Assembly (NCBI RefSeq): GCF_963678635.1
Contig: NW_026970879.1
Coordinates: 1 to 64,000 of the forward strand
DNA: 64,000 nucleotides
Source: Symsagittifera roscoffensis
Lineage: Eukaryota; Xenacoelomorpha; Acoela; Convolutidae
Direction of reading: 5' to 3'
In this document: one piece after another, positions 17,554-25,698 of the stretch
Numbering within the stretch: position 1 is the first letter of the stretch
Layout of the letters: every line of letters starts with the position of its first letter
The notes under the pieces: model-generated
Database searches by the model: none
The model's input: the letters and a program-made list of their open reading frames with translations, nothing else
What the model was told of the DNA's origin: nothing
Program-made: the position numbers and the translations under genes

Positions 17554-17729
17554 TTTATTTTATTAGCCTTTTCAATTTCTTTTATTATATTGCAAGCATG
17601 ATAAGATAATCTTTTGATTTTAGTTATGGGCATATATTCTAATTCTTTTAAATTTAAACCGCCCCGATAAAAATATATTAAATTAAATATTTCTTTTTCT
17701 ATTTCTATTTCATCGAAGCTAGTATAAAA
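17550..17729 (-). CDS. -1 frame extension of the tail assembly chaperone (probable programmed frameshift)
   Basis: In the -1 frame relative to the chaperone, 59 codons are open from just inside the chaperone's end (17729) to a TGA at 17552-17550. No ATG, GTG or TTG start precedes residue 33, so independent translation of the whole segment is unlikely. The product includes 'FYRGGLNLKELEYMPITKIK', resembling second-frame tail chaperone domains (gpT/gpE' type). Shifting must occur after the TAA at 17732-17730. TTTTATA (17729-17723) is the only slip-prone site noticed, and it is not canonical. The frame is intact in both units. Confidence 0.7.
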   Translation of the reverse strand, partial: FYTSFDEIEIEKEIFNLIYFYRGGLNLKELEYMPITKIKRLSYHACNIIKEIEKANKIK

Positions 17730-18148
17730 TTATTGACATATTCACCAAAACAAGTTTCTATATCTTCAATTTTTAATAATTCAAAAATAGAATTAACCAT
17801 ACATTCTTTTTTTTCATCTTTTTGTAAATAACACATACCTTTTACAATTAAGATTTTTTTAAAATTCTCTAAATTATTTGCCATTTTTTCACCTTGCATA
17901 GACAAAAAAGTTGATATTTGTTTTGCTGGCATTTCATTGTCTGAATTTTCATCTTTTGTTAATGTATCATTTTGGATAGGATCTGATTTATTAATAGCTC
18001 TTAAAAATGAGTCTTTAATTTCAAGGTGACTATGTAATACTTTAGAATTAGGTGCAGAGATAACTAACTCATTAAATTCTTCAATTTGCCCTTTGTGATG
18101 ACAAGTTACTGGTTTTTCTAGATTTATAAATATTTCATCTTTAATCAT
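17705..18148 (-). CDS. Tail assembly chaperone (Mu gp41-like), first frame
   Basis: 147 residues, mostly polar and helical, located between the tail tube and downstream tail genes where the gpG/gp41-type chaperone belongs. It opens with 'IKDEIFINLEKPV', close to the beta-rich start of these proteins ('EFNELVISAPNSK' follows). It should keep the tape measure soluble and recruit tube subunits, partly through a longer frameshifted form. Start overlaps the tube gene stop by one base. The tape measure gene is displaced 3.5 kb downstream in this phage. Confidence 0.75.
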   Translation of the reverse strand: MIKDEIFINLEKPVTCHHKGQIEEFNELVISAPNSKVLHSHLEIKDSFLRAINKSDPIQNDTLTKDENSDNEMPAKQISTFLSMQGEKMANNLENFKKILIVKGMCYLQKDEKKECMVNSIFELLKIEDIETCFGEYVNNFILASMK

Positions 18149-18546
18149 TATATTCCTGTTGCTCCTTCAAACTCGATTTCAATATAAACATCATTAGTCA
18201 AATTTATATTATAATTATTTATTAAAGCACAAGATGCAAAAGTACGGGTTAAAGTTTGTTTAGTAATATTATCAATCCCCGATAAAGTAATAACATTAAA
18301 ATTAGCTAAAATTTTCCATTGTCTAGCAAATTCTATATTTTTTATTGTAGGCAACATTGAAAATTTTATTTTACTTTTTTTCATTTCAATATTATCAGTA
18401 TATACCTGTGTTATATTTCCACCTTCAGTAGATTCTACTCTAAGGGTTTGTTCGCCAAGTCCTTCATTATAACTTACAGAATTGGGTTTAAATGCTATGA
18501 GATTATTATTTACCATAATAGTCGGATTATTAAAAATAGTCTCCAT
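18148..18546 (-). CDS. Tail tube protein, paralogue 2 (Mu gpM-like)
   Basis: 132 residues, about 80% identical by eye to the adjacent tube gene at 18591-18989. Shared core includes 'GLGEQTLRVESTEGGNITQVY' and 'KIKFSMLPTI', the latter typical of Mu-like tube proteins. It differs in charged surface positions (for example NDVYIEIEFEGATGI at the end). Both copies are intact in both units, so both may be incorporated. A duplicated tube gene could give a tube with two subunit types or a specialised end ring. Confidence 0.8.
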   Translation of the reverse strand: METIFNNPTIMVNNNLIAFKPNSVSYNEGLGEQTLRVESTEGGNITQVYTDNIEMKKSKIKFSMLPTIKNIEFARQWKILANFNVITLSGIDNITKQTLTRTFASCALINNYNINLTNDVYIEIEFEGATGI

Positions 18547-18558
18547 TTTTTATTTTCC

Positions 18559-18593
18559 TTATATATTAAAAGTTAATTTATCTTTAATAATTA
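18559..18593 (-). other. Duplication scar between the tail tube genes
   Basis: 18559-18580 matches the last seven codons and stop of the sheath gene (19002-19023). 18580-18593 matches the first bases of the chaperone gene (18137-18150) with one change that destroys its ATG. The exact offset is 443 bases throughout. The spacer is therefore the join of a tandem duplication covering sheath end, tube gene and chaperone start. Confidence 0.85.
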
Positions 18594-18989
18594 TACTGCT
18601 GTTACTCCTTCAAACTCGATTTCAATATCACCATCACTAGTCAAATTTACATCATAATTACTTATTAAAGCACAAGATGCAAAAGTACGAGTTAAAGTTT
18701 GTTTAGTAATATTATCAATCCCTGATAAAGTAATAGCATTAGAATTAGCTAAAATTTTCCATTGTCTAACAGATTCTATATTTGTTATTGTAGGCAACAT
18801 TGAAAATTTTATTTTACTTTTTTTCATTTCAATATTATCAGCATATACCTGTGTTATATTTCCACCCCCAGTAGATTCTACTCTAAGGGTTTGTTCGCCA
18901 AGTCCTTCGCTATAACTTACAGAATTGGATTTTAATGGTATGGGATTATTATTTACCATAATAGTCGGATTATTTAAAATAGTAGCCAT
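18591..18989 (-). CDS. Tail tube protein, paralogue 1 (Mu gpM-like)
   Basis: 132 residues. The beta-rich small protein directly downstream of the sheath gene is the expected tube subunit of a contractile tail. Motifs 'SYSEGLGEQTLRVE' and 'FSMLPTI' are shared with its twin. The ribosome-binding site AAGGAAAAT lies just upstream. Being adjacent to the sheath, this position corresponds to the ancestral gene location, though either copy could be ancestral in sequence. Confidence 0.85.
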   Translation of the reverse strand: MATILNNPTIMVNNNPIPLKSNSVSYSEGLGEQTLRVESTGGGNITQVYADNIEMKKSKIKFSMLPTITNIESVRQWKILANSNAITLSGIDNITKQTLTRTFASCALISNYDVNLTSDGDIEIEFEGVTAV

Positions 18990-19001
18990 TTTTTATTTTC
19001 C

Positions 19002-20540
19002 TTATATATTAAAAGTTAATTTAAAAGTACTTACAATATTTCGTAATTGTGTCACGATTGGTACTTCTTGCAATACTGTGGCAGTACCTGTTGCAAGATC
19101 AATTGTCACATCTAATTTACTTTTATAAAATTGTAATGCATTATTGCCAGATTGTGTTAGCATATAATCTGTTGTACTTAAATTAGTATAATAACCTGTA
19201 TAAATCGCTTCAATTGTTTGTTTATTATTTATTGAACGATATGCTACTAAGTCGCCATCTGTCAATCTTGATTGAGCAAAATCTTTTTTAGAATTATTAA
19301 ACATATATTCTCTAGCATTAACCGAAGTATCAACATAATTAAGATATTTAAAACTTATATCAACATTACCTGCATCATCATTTTTATAAGTAGTCACAAC
19401 TTCTCCAAAAATAACATTAGTATTTGTACTATTATTAATAAATATTGATGCACCAGCTTTTGATAATTCTTCTATTTCATTATCTTGTAAAGATAGTGAT
19501 GGTTGGCATGGGATTAATTGTAATGCTGGAGTATTAAAATAAGGTAATGATGCCGTAGCAACTCCACCAAATGAATCTAAAGCACTATTTGTAACAACAT
19601 AATCTGATATTTCAGATCCATTGGTTAGTCTTAACGCTCTAACTGATGCAAAATAAGATGAAATTACATAAGGAGCTTCCACATAAATACTACCTTTTAA
19701 ATTGTCATTATTAACATTAACATTGGCAAATAATACTAATGATTTGCTATTTTGAGTATTAGCAAAATCTTTAATATTTGTAACTGTATCAGTTTGAGTT
19801 GTAAAAGCTACACCATCTAAAATATTATTTGTAACATTAAATCTTTGATCTAAAAAATCAGTTAAATATGGCGTTCCGTATGCGTAAGGTGATACTATAC
19901 CTTGATATCTAGTATTGCCTATTAAATCAATTATACCTGTTGTAACAGGGTCTTTGAGACCACCAGTAAAATCTACTAATGTTGTTGTTATACCAGCAAC
20001 GAAATCATGATAACCAATTGCAAAACTATTAGCTTCTGTACCACCATTTACAGCAGTTAATATGACTTGTGTATTATCTGAAACGGCTGTGACTGGGATA
20101 TGAGCATTAGCATTGATTAAATTTGCTAATCTTGTAGCCAAAACTGTACCAGTATCTAAATTTACTACATTTAATTGAAAGCTATAATCTTTAGCACTTA
20201 CAATATCAAAAGTTATAGACCCATTTGTTGTGGCTGTACCAACTAAATCAATAGTCGTTGTTGCTTTTACACTTTCTTCATGGTCGTCTAAAGCTATTGC
20301 ATCAAATTGACTTAATACATTATATTTTCTAGCAGCTCTTATCATTCCAGCAAGCATAGAATTAGCACCAAAAAGAGTATCCCAACTATTATCATTAGGA
20401 ATATCTGTTATTAATGTGCCTGCTGTAGCTGTACCAGCATCAACTTTTTGACCGATAAATAAAATTTTTTGATCTGCATTGGATACGGTTGTATTAGCCG
20501 ACTGTATGTTTATTGTAGTTTTCGGATATCCTGTACTCAT
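19002..20540 (-). CDS. Tail sheath protein (Mu gpL-like)
   Basis: 512 residues. The start 'STGYPKTTINIQSANTTVSNADQKILFIGQK' and the segment 'IGNTRYQGIVSPYAY' match Mu-type sheath proteins. The C-terminal part ('FAQSRLTDGDLVAYRSINNKQTIEAIYTGYY') fits the sheath domain that meshes between subunits. It forms the contractile outer layer of the tail. It lies between the head-tail connector genes and the tube genes, as expected. Confidence 0.9.
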   Translation of the reverse strand: MSTGYPKTTINIQSANTTVSNADQKILFIGQKVDAGTATAGTLITDIPNDNSWDTLFGANSMLAGMIRAARKYNVLSQFDAIALDDHEESVKATTTIDLVGTATTNGSITFDIVSAKDYSFQLNVVNLDTGTVLATRLANLINANAHIPVTAVSDNTQVILTAVNGGTEANSFAIGYHDFVAGITTTLVDFTGGLKDPVTTGIIDLIGNTRYQGIVSPYAYGTPYLTDFLDQRFNVTNNILDGVAFTTQTDTVTNIKDFANTQNSKSLVLFANVNVNNDNLKGSIYVEAPYVISSYFASVRALRLTNGSEISDYVVTNSALDSFGGVATASLPYFNTPALQLIPCQPSLSLQDNEIEELSKAGASIFINNSTNTNVIFGEVVTTYKNDDAGNVDISFKYLNYVDTSVNAREYMFNNSKKDFAQSRLTDGDLVAYRSINNKQTIEAIYTGYYTNLSTTDYMLTQSGNNALQFYKSKLDVTIDLATGTATVLQEVPIVTQLRNIVSTFKLTFNI

Positions 20541-20551
20541 AATTTTAACCT

Positions 20552-21016
20552 TTAGTTTTTATTAATTAATTTTAAAATATTATTTCTTAAATATAAAGTA
20601 TTATTTTTATTTTTATTTAATATAGCCGGTTTTAAAAATGGTCTTTTGCGTATTTTAGTAGATCCATTTTCTAATTCTGCGGCATATTCAACATTTTCAC
20701 TCCCAAATTCTAACATATTATAATTATGCACTATAAATGTAATTGATTGTCTTAAGTTTCCCGTAATTACTGCCGGCGCTTCATTAGGAGCAGATGCTCT
20801 ATGAGAACGCGGGTTTTTTAATGTTTTACCGCCTAGACCTTGTGTAATAATATATATTCTACCTGATTTAGGTTTGTTATTAATAAGTTTTTTTGCTTCT
20901 TGTACTAAACCTTTGCCAGCAAAATAAAAACCTTTGCGAACCCCTTGATTTGTTAATTTATCTAAATTATTAATATTAATATTTTTTGTATTAAAATTAG
21001 GATTAACTATAATCAT
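20552..21016 (-). CDS. HK97 gp10-like head-tail/tail completion protein
   Basis: 154 residues. The central 'KPKSGRIY', 'RSHRASAPNEAPAVITGNLRQSI' and 'YAAELENGSTKIRKRPFLKPAI' form the classic HK97 gp10 pattern (…RSAPGEPPA..TG.L…E.GT…..RPFL.PA). These proteins act at the head-tail junction or as tail completion factors. Start overlaps the adaptor gene stop by one base (TAATG). Confidence 0.85.
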   Translation of the reverse strand: MIIVNPNFNTKNININNLDKLTNQGVRKGFYFAGKGLVQEAKKLINNKPKSGRIYIITQGLGGKTLKNPRSHRASAPNEAPAVITGNLRQSITFIVHNYNMLEFGSENVEYAAELENGSTKIRKRPFLKPAILNKNKNNTLYLRNNILKLINKN

Positions 21017-21399
21017 TATACTAAATTAACCTCATTATTAATTGTACCAGTTTCTACAGTATTTAATTTAAGAAAATTTCTTTTAAAATCTACATCTTGA
21101 ATACTTATAACATTATAATATTTATCAATATATTTAATTAAATATGCATTAGATAAATTATTATCATATCTAATATAAAAAATATGTGTTTTAGTATCAT
21201 TAATATTGCTTCCATCAACATTTGATGTATCACCAATAATCTCAACAGCAGCTTTTACTATTTTAAAATTAGATAAATCAAAATTAAAATCTACATTTTG
21301 AGGAGTTGCTATATTTCTCATATATATGGTTATGGAATATCTTAAATCACCCGCACAAATTATAGATTTGTTGTTTATATTTATTTTAGTACAACCCAT
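21016..21399 (-). CDS. Head-tail adaptor/joining protein
   Basis: 127 residues with the opening 'ICAGDLRYSITIYMRN', close to the 'GkLrhrItiq' start of phage head-tail joining proteins (HK97 gp7/SPP1 gp16 group), followed by beta strands. The order connector, adaptor, gp10-like is standard. It should form the second ring between portal and tail. Confidence 0.7.
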   Translation of the reverse strand: MGCTKININNKSIICAGDLRYSITIYMRNIATPQNVDFNFDLSNFKIVKAAVEIIGDTSNVDGSNINDTKTHIFYIRYDNNLSNAYLIKYIDKYYNVISIQDVDFKRNFLKLNTVETGTINNEVNLV

Positions 21400-21401
21400 T
21401 A

Positions 21402-22073
21402 CTAAATTCTAATTATTTTATTTTGCAATAAAATACCTCTAGTAGCATTACTAACATAACTTTTATTTATAGTATTATTATCACAATTACAATCACCACG
21501 ATTTGCATATAAATCAGCAACTATCATCATTATTGCATTAATAATATCATTATTAATTATAGTAGGTTTACAAGTAAATTCTATTTTTATAGATTGCAAT
21601 TTATCATCTTTATTTTGAGGATATTGTTTATTATTATTTAAAACAATTCTTTTATAATCTCCTTCATCAATAATATAATATCTATCACTTGGGACATCTA
21701 TAAAAACATTATTAACAAGATATTGAAATGAATTAATAGCACATATATTAGATTTTGTTAATAAAAAATTATCGTAATTAGTCACAGGTGCATTATATTG
21801 ATTAGAATAATCAAAATAATCTCTATATGTTAAAAATACTTTTTCTAAATATTCTTGTTTAGTAAAATTTTCAACATAAGAAGTAGCAGAAGATAAATAT
21901 AAATTTAATATAACATCATCAATATCATTATTAATATTTAATGCTTGTTTTAATGTTGTTAAATCTATTAAAGGTGTAGAAGTTTGAGAGGTAATCGTAT
22001 ATTTATAAGGTTTTGAATTAGCAATATCGGGAGATCTTGCTGAAACACCACCATATAATGCAAAATTACTCAT
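21402..22073 (-). CDS. Head-tail connector protein (gp6-like)
   Basis: About 223 residues. 'PLIDLTTLKQALNINNDIDDVILNLYLSSATSYVENFTKQ' is the hallmark helical opening of gp6-like connectors. ATG at 22073 is preferred over the in-frame TTG at 22076, with AGGTAA upstream. A Cys/Asn-rich segment (NRGDCNCDNN) near the end is odd for the family. It should form the ring under the portal. Confidence 0.8.
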   Translation of the reverse strand: MSNFALYGGVSARSPDIANSKPYKYTITSQTSTPLIDLTTLKQALNINNDIDDVILNLYLSSATSYVENFTKQEYLEKVFLTYRDYFDYSNQYNAPVTNYDNFLLTKSNICAINSFQYLVNNVFIDVPSDRYYIIDEGDYKRIVLNNNKQYPQNKDDKLQSIKIEFTCKPTIINNDIINAIMMIVADLYANRGDCNCDNNTINKSYVSNATRGILLQNKIIRI

Positions 22074-22084
22074 CAAATAATTAC

Positions 22085-22297
22085 CTATTTATTTTTTTTA
22101 ATTTGAGGTTTAGGTTTAGGTTTAAGTTTAGGTTGTTTTTCTTCTTTTTCTAATTTTACAAACTCTTTTCCTGCACCTAATTCTATTAACCTTGTTGCTA
22201 TATTATCTGTTAAATCATGTATATCACCTGCAAAAAATTGTTTATTTTCTCTAGGTGATATAGCTAATTTAATATTTTTTGTAATTTTAATTTTCAT
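22085..22297 (-). CDS. Small head-tail region protein with Pro-Lys repeat tail
   Basis: 70 residues. 'FAGDIHDLTDNIATRLIELGAGKEF' is a short fold seen in many phage head-tail regions (small proteins between capsid and connector genes). The C-terminus is a Pro-Lys alternating tail coded by a short tandem repeat. In unit 2 this tail is four residues longer. Function unknown. Confidence 0.7.
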   Translation of the reverse strand: MKIKITKNIKLAISPRENKQFFAGDIHDLTDNIATRLIELGAGKEFVKLEKEEKQPKLKPKPKPQIKKNK

Positions 22298-22310
22298 ATT
22301 AAAACCTTAA

Positions 22311-22721
22311 TTATACTGGTACTATTTCGCCACTTTGTACAACAATAGCATTGATATGAGCACCTGTAGTTACAGCAGTTGATGTTACTCTTAATCTTAA
22401 GTATCTTTTATTAGAAAATACACCAACTGAACCCAATACAGAATTATCGGCACTAACAGAAGTTAGATTTAAATTATCTAAATCACCTATAATTTTTGTA
22501 TCTGGTACAAGTGTAGCATCAGATAAATCAGAGTTACTACCTTCTTGAACACTAAATTTATATGTACCATCTGTATAATCAGTACATTGAACAACAAACA
22601 TAACACCTAAATCATAATTAGCATTATCTACTATATCACCATTTGTCACTTTATTTGCAGTGACTGTATTATTAAGAACCAAATTACTTTGTAATTGTGA
22701 TTTTATATCTTTAACACTCAT
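22311..22721 (-). CDS. Capsid cement/decoration protein (Bbp16-like)
   Basis: 136 residues, beta-rich, directly downstream of the major capsid gene. 'ANYDLGVMFVVQCTDYTDGTYKFSVQEGSNSDLSDA' and 'FSNKRYLRLRVTSTAVTTGAHINAIVV' resemble Bbp16-type capsid cement proteins that trimerise on the capsid surface. The family call is by motif memory; position and size also fit a decoration protein. A ribosome-binding site (AAAGGAGA) precedes the start. Confidence 0.65.
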   Translation of the reverse strand: MSVKDIKSQLQSNLVLNNTVTANKVTNGDIVDNANYDLGVMFVVQCTDYTDGTYKFSVQEGSNSDLSDATLVPDTKIIGDLDNLNLTSVSADNSVLGSVGVFSNKRYLRLRVTSTAVTTGAHINAIVVQSGEIVPV

Positions 22722-22742
22722 TTTTTAATCTCCTTTAAATCA

Positions 22743-24032
22743 TTAAGCTGATAGTTGAAGTAGTTTAATAGCTTCAAAGTTTGAAACATCACCACCAACG
22801 CGTTTAATTGAATAATATTTTATATATGGTTTAGCTGTCAATGGATCACGCAATACTCTAATACCTAATCTGTCAACGATAGTATAACCCGTAGAAAAAT
22901 CAGCATATACCATTGATAAACTATCGGTAGCAGCGTCTGGCATATCATTCATAAATATCACATTTTTACCTAAAAGAGATAAAGATCTACTTTCTTGTAA
23001 AAAACGCGTATCAAATATATATCTGTTTTGAGAATCTTTTAAAGTAATGACTTTTTCAAATTCTTTTCTTCTAATACCCCATACAGCATTTGCTTGATAT
23101 TCTTCTTTTAAAGAGTTTTGAAGTTGTTTAAGTGAATCAGCTGTGATATCACCATTAACACCAGAATTTATTCTTTCAATAGCTTTTCGACCATACGCAC
23201 CATAAGCATCATCTTTTTCAGCTTGTGTATAATCTCTATAAGTCAAAAATCCTTTAGGTTTTTGTGAACCATCACCACTAACAAAAGCCGTATTTTCATC
23301 TCTTGAAAATTTATCAGCAACTTTTCTACCTAACCAAGATTCAACATCAAAACCAGCATCATCTAAAGCTTTTTGAGTTGCTAAAGGTTGTGCAAATTGT
23401 TCATGAATAGCTATTTTAAGTTTGCCAATTTCAGGAGTATCAGTATCGTTACGATCTGAAGTCTCACCAATCCAACCACCATTAGTAGCTTGGTTATCAT
23501 CTATTAACATTTCAAAAACATCACTATTTGTTGTTACAACATTTGCATATTGTCTAATTGGTGAAGTTTCAAAAACTCTTGTTACAACTTGATTAGAAAA
23601 ATCAGGTCTTACAAAATAACCACCTTCAGGATTAATACCTGAAACAATAGATTTTGTTTGTAACAATCTATCTTCTTTACTTATTCCAATAAAATTTTTA
23701 GTTATTGCATTAGAGACAACATATTCTTGCATTTCATCAGATGGAGCAATACCTTTTTTAAGATATTTTGCAAATTCTGATCTATATTCAGCTTCTTTTT
23801 CTTTAGCTTCTTGTTCAGAACTTACATTAATGCGTGATAGTTGTTTAGATATCAATTCAATTTGAGCTTCATTAGCTTTAGTTTTAGCTTGTTCATCTTG
23901 TATTTTTTGTGCAATATCACCAACTTCTTTACTTGCATTTTTTGCTGTATCTTTAAGACCTTTATCAAATGCTTCTTGGCTCATTTCAATAGCTGAACCC
24001 AATTCATCTAATTTTTTATTTATTTCTTCCAT
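22743..24032 (-). CDS. Major capsid protein (HK97 fold)
   Basis: 429 residues. Residues 1-85 are a charged coiled coil (the internal scaffold or delta domain). The HK97 core starts near 105, with 'GGYFVRPDFSNQVV', 'SPIRQYANVV', 'GWIGETSDRNDTDTP' and 'WLGRKVADKFSRDENTAFVSGDGSQKPKGFL', all hallmark positions of the family. The delta domain would be removed by the protease encoded just upstream, whose gene overlaps this start by 17 bases. Protein sequence is identical in both units. Confidence 0.95.
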   Translation of the reverse strand: MEEINKKLDELGSAIEMSQEAFDKGLKDTAKNASKEVGDIAQKIQDEQAKTKANEAQIELISKQLSRINVSSEQEAKEKEAEYRSEFAKYLKKGIAPSDEMQEYVVSNAITKNFIGISKEDRLLQTKSIVSGINPEGGYFVRPDFSNQVVTRVFETSPIRQYANVVTTNSDVFEMLIDDNQATNGGWIGETSDRNDTDTPEIGKLKIAIHEQFAQPLATQKALDDAGFDVESWLGRKVADKFSRDENTAFVSGDGSQKPKGFLTYRDYTQAEKDDAYGAYGRKAIERINSGVNGDITADSLKQLQNSLKEEYQANAVWGIRRKEFEKVITLKDSQNRYIFDTRFLQESRSLSLLGKNVIFMNDMPDAATDSLSMVYADFSTGYTIVDRLGIRVLRDPLTAKPYIKYYSIKRVGGDVSNFEAIKLLQLSA

Positions 24033-24666
24033 TTTGTAAACTCCTAATTATTTGATCAATTTTATTAATATTTTTTTTTATTTCGTTATCTTCATCAAAA
24101 TCTACTTTGCTACAGATATATAACGATGCTTTATGTGACATACCTAAATCTCTTAGGTGATGCTCCAAATCTCTTTTATTTTTTAATTTTAATACATCTT
24201 TTAATTCTGATTTAAAAGATTGTATATTGGCTCCAGTATTGGCTGGGAATGTTACCAAAGATATTTCATTTAATGAAATTTTATTAAAAAAAGTATTATT
24301 ATTTTTAATTTCTATATCTTCTCGTTTTGCTGAAAAACCTATAGACATAGATTTAATACTTCCTACTTTCATTTGCGGTATAACTCTACCTGAAACTAAT
24401 GTATCATCTTTTGGCAATTTAGCTTTAATATATAAACCTTCATTATTTTCTTCAGAAAAATATGTTACCCCTATTGGTTCCTTATTATCATGTTGAAACA
24501 AAATAGGAATTGTTTTGTTATGATTATCAAAAGCACCTTTTACAATTGTATCGCCATCTAAATCTTTTTTAAAAGTTGATGCTAAACCTTCAAAAGTAAA
24601 AAAATCTTTATTTTCATTTTCATTGTATGATTTAACAATAAAATTACAATTTAATTTTTTATTCAT
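24016..24666 (-). CDS. Prohead protease (HK97 gp4/S78-like)
   Basis: 216 residues. 'FEGLASTF' at 25-32, the catalytic His in FQHD (His59), the Ser motif MSIGFS (Ser108 likely) and 'LNEISLVTFPANTGA' with Glu135 are the standard prohead protease elements. The C-terminal 60 residues, with 'LKNKRDLEHHLRDLGMSHKAS', match the extended tail found in many phage and GTA proteases. It matures the capsid by cutting off the scaffold domain. Confidence 0.9.
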   Translation of the reverse strand: MNKKLNCNFIVKSYNENENKDFFTFEGLASTFKKDLDGDTIVKGAFDNHNKTIPILFQHDNKEPIGVTYFSEENNEGLYIKAKLPKDDTLVSGRVIPQMKVGSIKSMSIGFSAKREDIEIKNNNTFFNKISLNEISLVTFPANTGANIQSFKSELKDVLKLKNKRDLEHHLRDLGMSHKASLYICSKVDFDEDNEIKKNINKIDQIIRSLQNGRNK

Positions 24667-24912
24667 AAATACTAATCAAATTTAATATATAATCATATTA
24701 TAATATAATAAGATAATAAAATATAACATAAATTAAAAAAATATTTTATAGATTTTTAAATATATAATATACACATTAATTTAATTGTAAATAAAAAATT
24801 TTTAAAATTTTGAGCAAAAAATAAAAGAAATTACTAGCACAACAAAAAATCTTTAGTTAAAAAAATAAATTGAAAAAAGATGGTAATAATTAACTTTTAT
24901 TTTGATAATATA
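24667..24912 (-). promoter_or_regulatory. Spacer upstream of the protease-capsid genes with a possible promoter
   Basis: The only sizeable gap (246 bp) in the leftward block. On the minus strand, TTTACA at 24791-24786 and TATTAT at 24769-24764 are separated by 16 bases, which could give the capsid genes extra expression. The rest is A/T-rich without a gene. The arrangement is retained in unit 2 although the spacer itself has point changes. In such A/T-rich DNA the match is only suggestive. Confidence 0.35.
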
Positions 24913-25698
24913 TTAAAAATTTATCATACTTGAACATCTACATTGTATTGTATTTTTAAGAGTTGAGTATTTAGTGTCGCCGGGATATGATAATAATTCA
25001 CCCCATACAACAAAAAAATCATTGACATTTACAGTTTGACCATCGGCTTCGGCATGTGCTTCTCTTGTGTGATTATCCAAAACAGCACCCCAAGTTTTAG
25101 TTAATTTGTTTTCCGGTAAATCTTCAGTAATAGTATCATTAATTAAATTTGTATAATTGCTTTTGGTCGTTTCAGAAGACATTTGTGTGAATGTCGTAGA
25201 TATTGTATCTATTCTATTTTTATAACTATTAGTTATTTCTTTTTTAAATAATTCTGTAGATAATCCCAATAAAGATAATTCATAAAACTTTTTATTATTA
25301 GTATTTATTATAGATGTGCTTGTTTGTTCAACAACATTTTGCATAGATATATTATTTATTTGCATAGTTTTATTTTTTATTATTTCTAATAAATTTTTAT
25401 ATGTAATATTATTAAAAGATTGACTAGCTATATTTTTTAATAATTCATTAGTATTAGTATTTATCAACATTTTATTAATTATATTTATAAATTTATTACT
25501 AACTTCTATCCAATTCATAAAAAATATAGCATTTAATTGTGATTTATAAGTATTTAAATTTTTATATGTATTATATTTAGTATAATAATTGACAATATCA
25601 TCTATAATAATTTTAAATAATCTATTTAAATCTTTAGCAATTTTTTTTTCATGCTTTAATTTAAAAATAGTATCTATTTGCTGTTGCTTAAAATCCAT
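24913..25698 (-). CDS. MuF-like head morphogenesis protein
   Basis: 261 residues. The C-terminal third holds the MuF signature: 'KTWGAVLDNHTREAHAEADGQTV', later 'YPGD', and the closing 'NTIQCRCSSM' Cys pair. The N-terminal ~150 residues are helical and Asn/Ile-rich. MuF proteins are minor head components ejected or used in assembly, usually encoded after the portal, as here; the start overlaps the portal gene by 25 bases. Confidence 0.85.
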   Translation of the reverse strand: MDFKQQQIDTIFKLKHEKKIAKDLNRLFKIIIDDIVNYYTKYNTYKNLNTYKSQLNAIFFMNWIEVSNKFINIINKMLINTNTNELLKNIASQSFNNITYKNLLEIIKNKTMQINNISMQNVVEQTSTSIINTNNKKFYELSLLGLSTELFKKEITNSYKNRIDTISTTFTQMSSETTKSNYTNLINDTITEDLPENKLTKTWGAVLDNHTREAHAEADGQTVNVNDFFVVWGELLSYPGDTKYSTLKNTIQCRCSSMINF

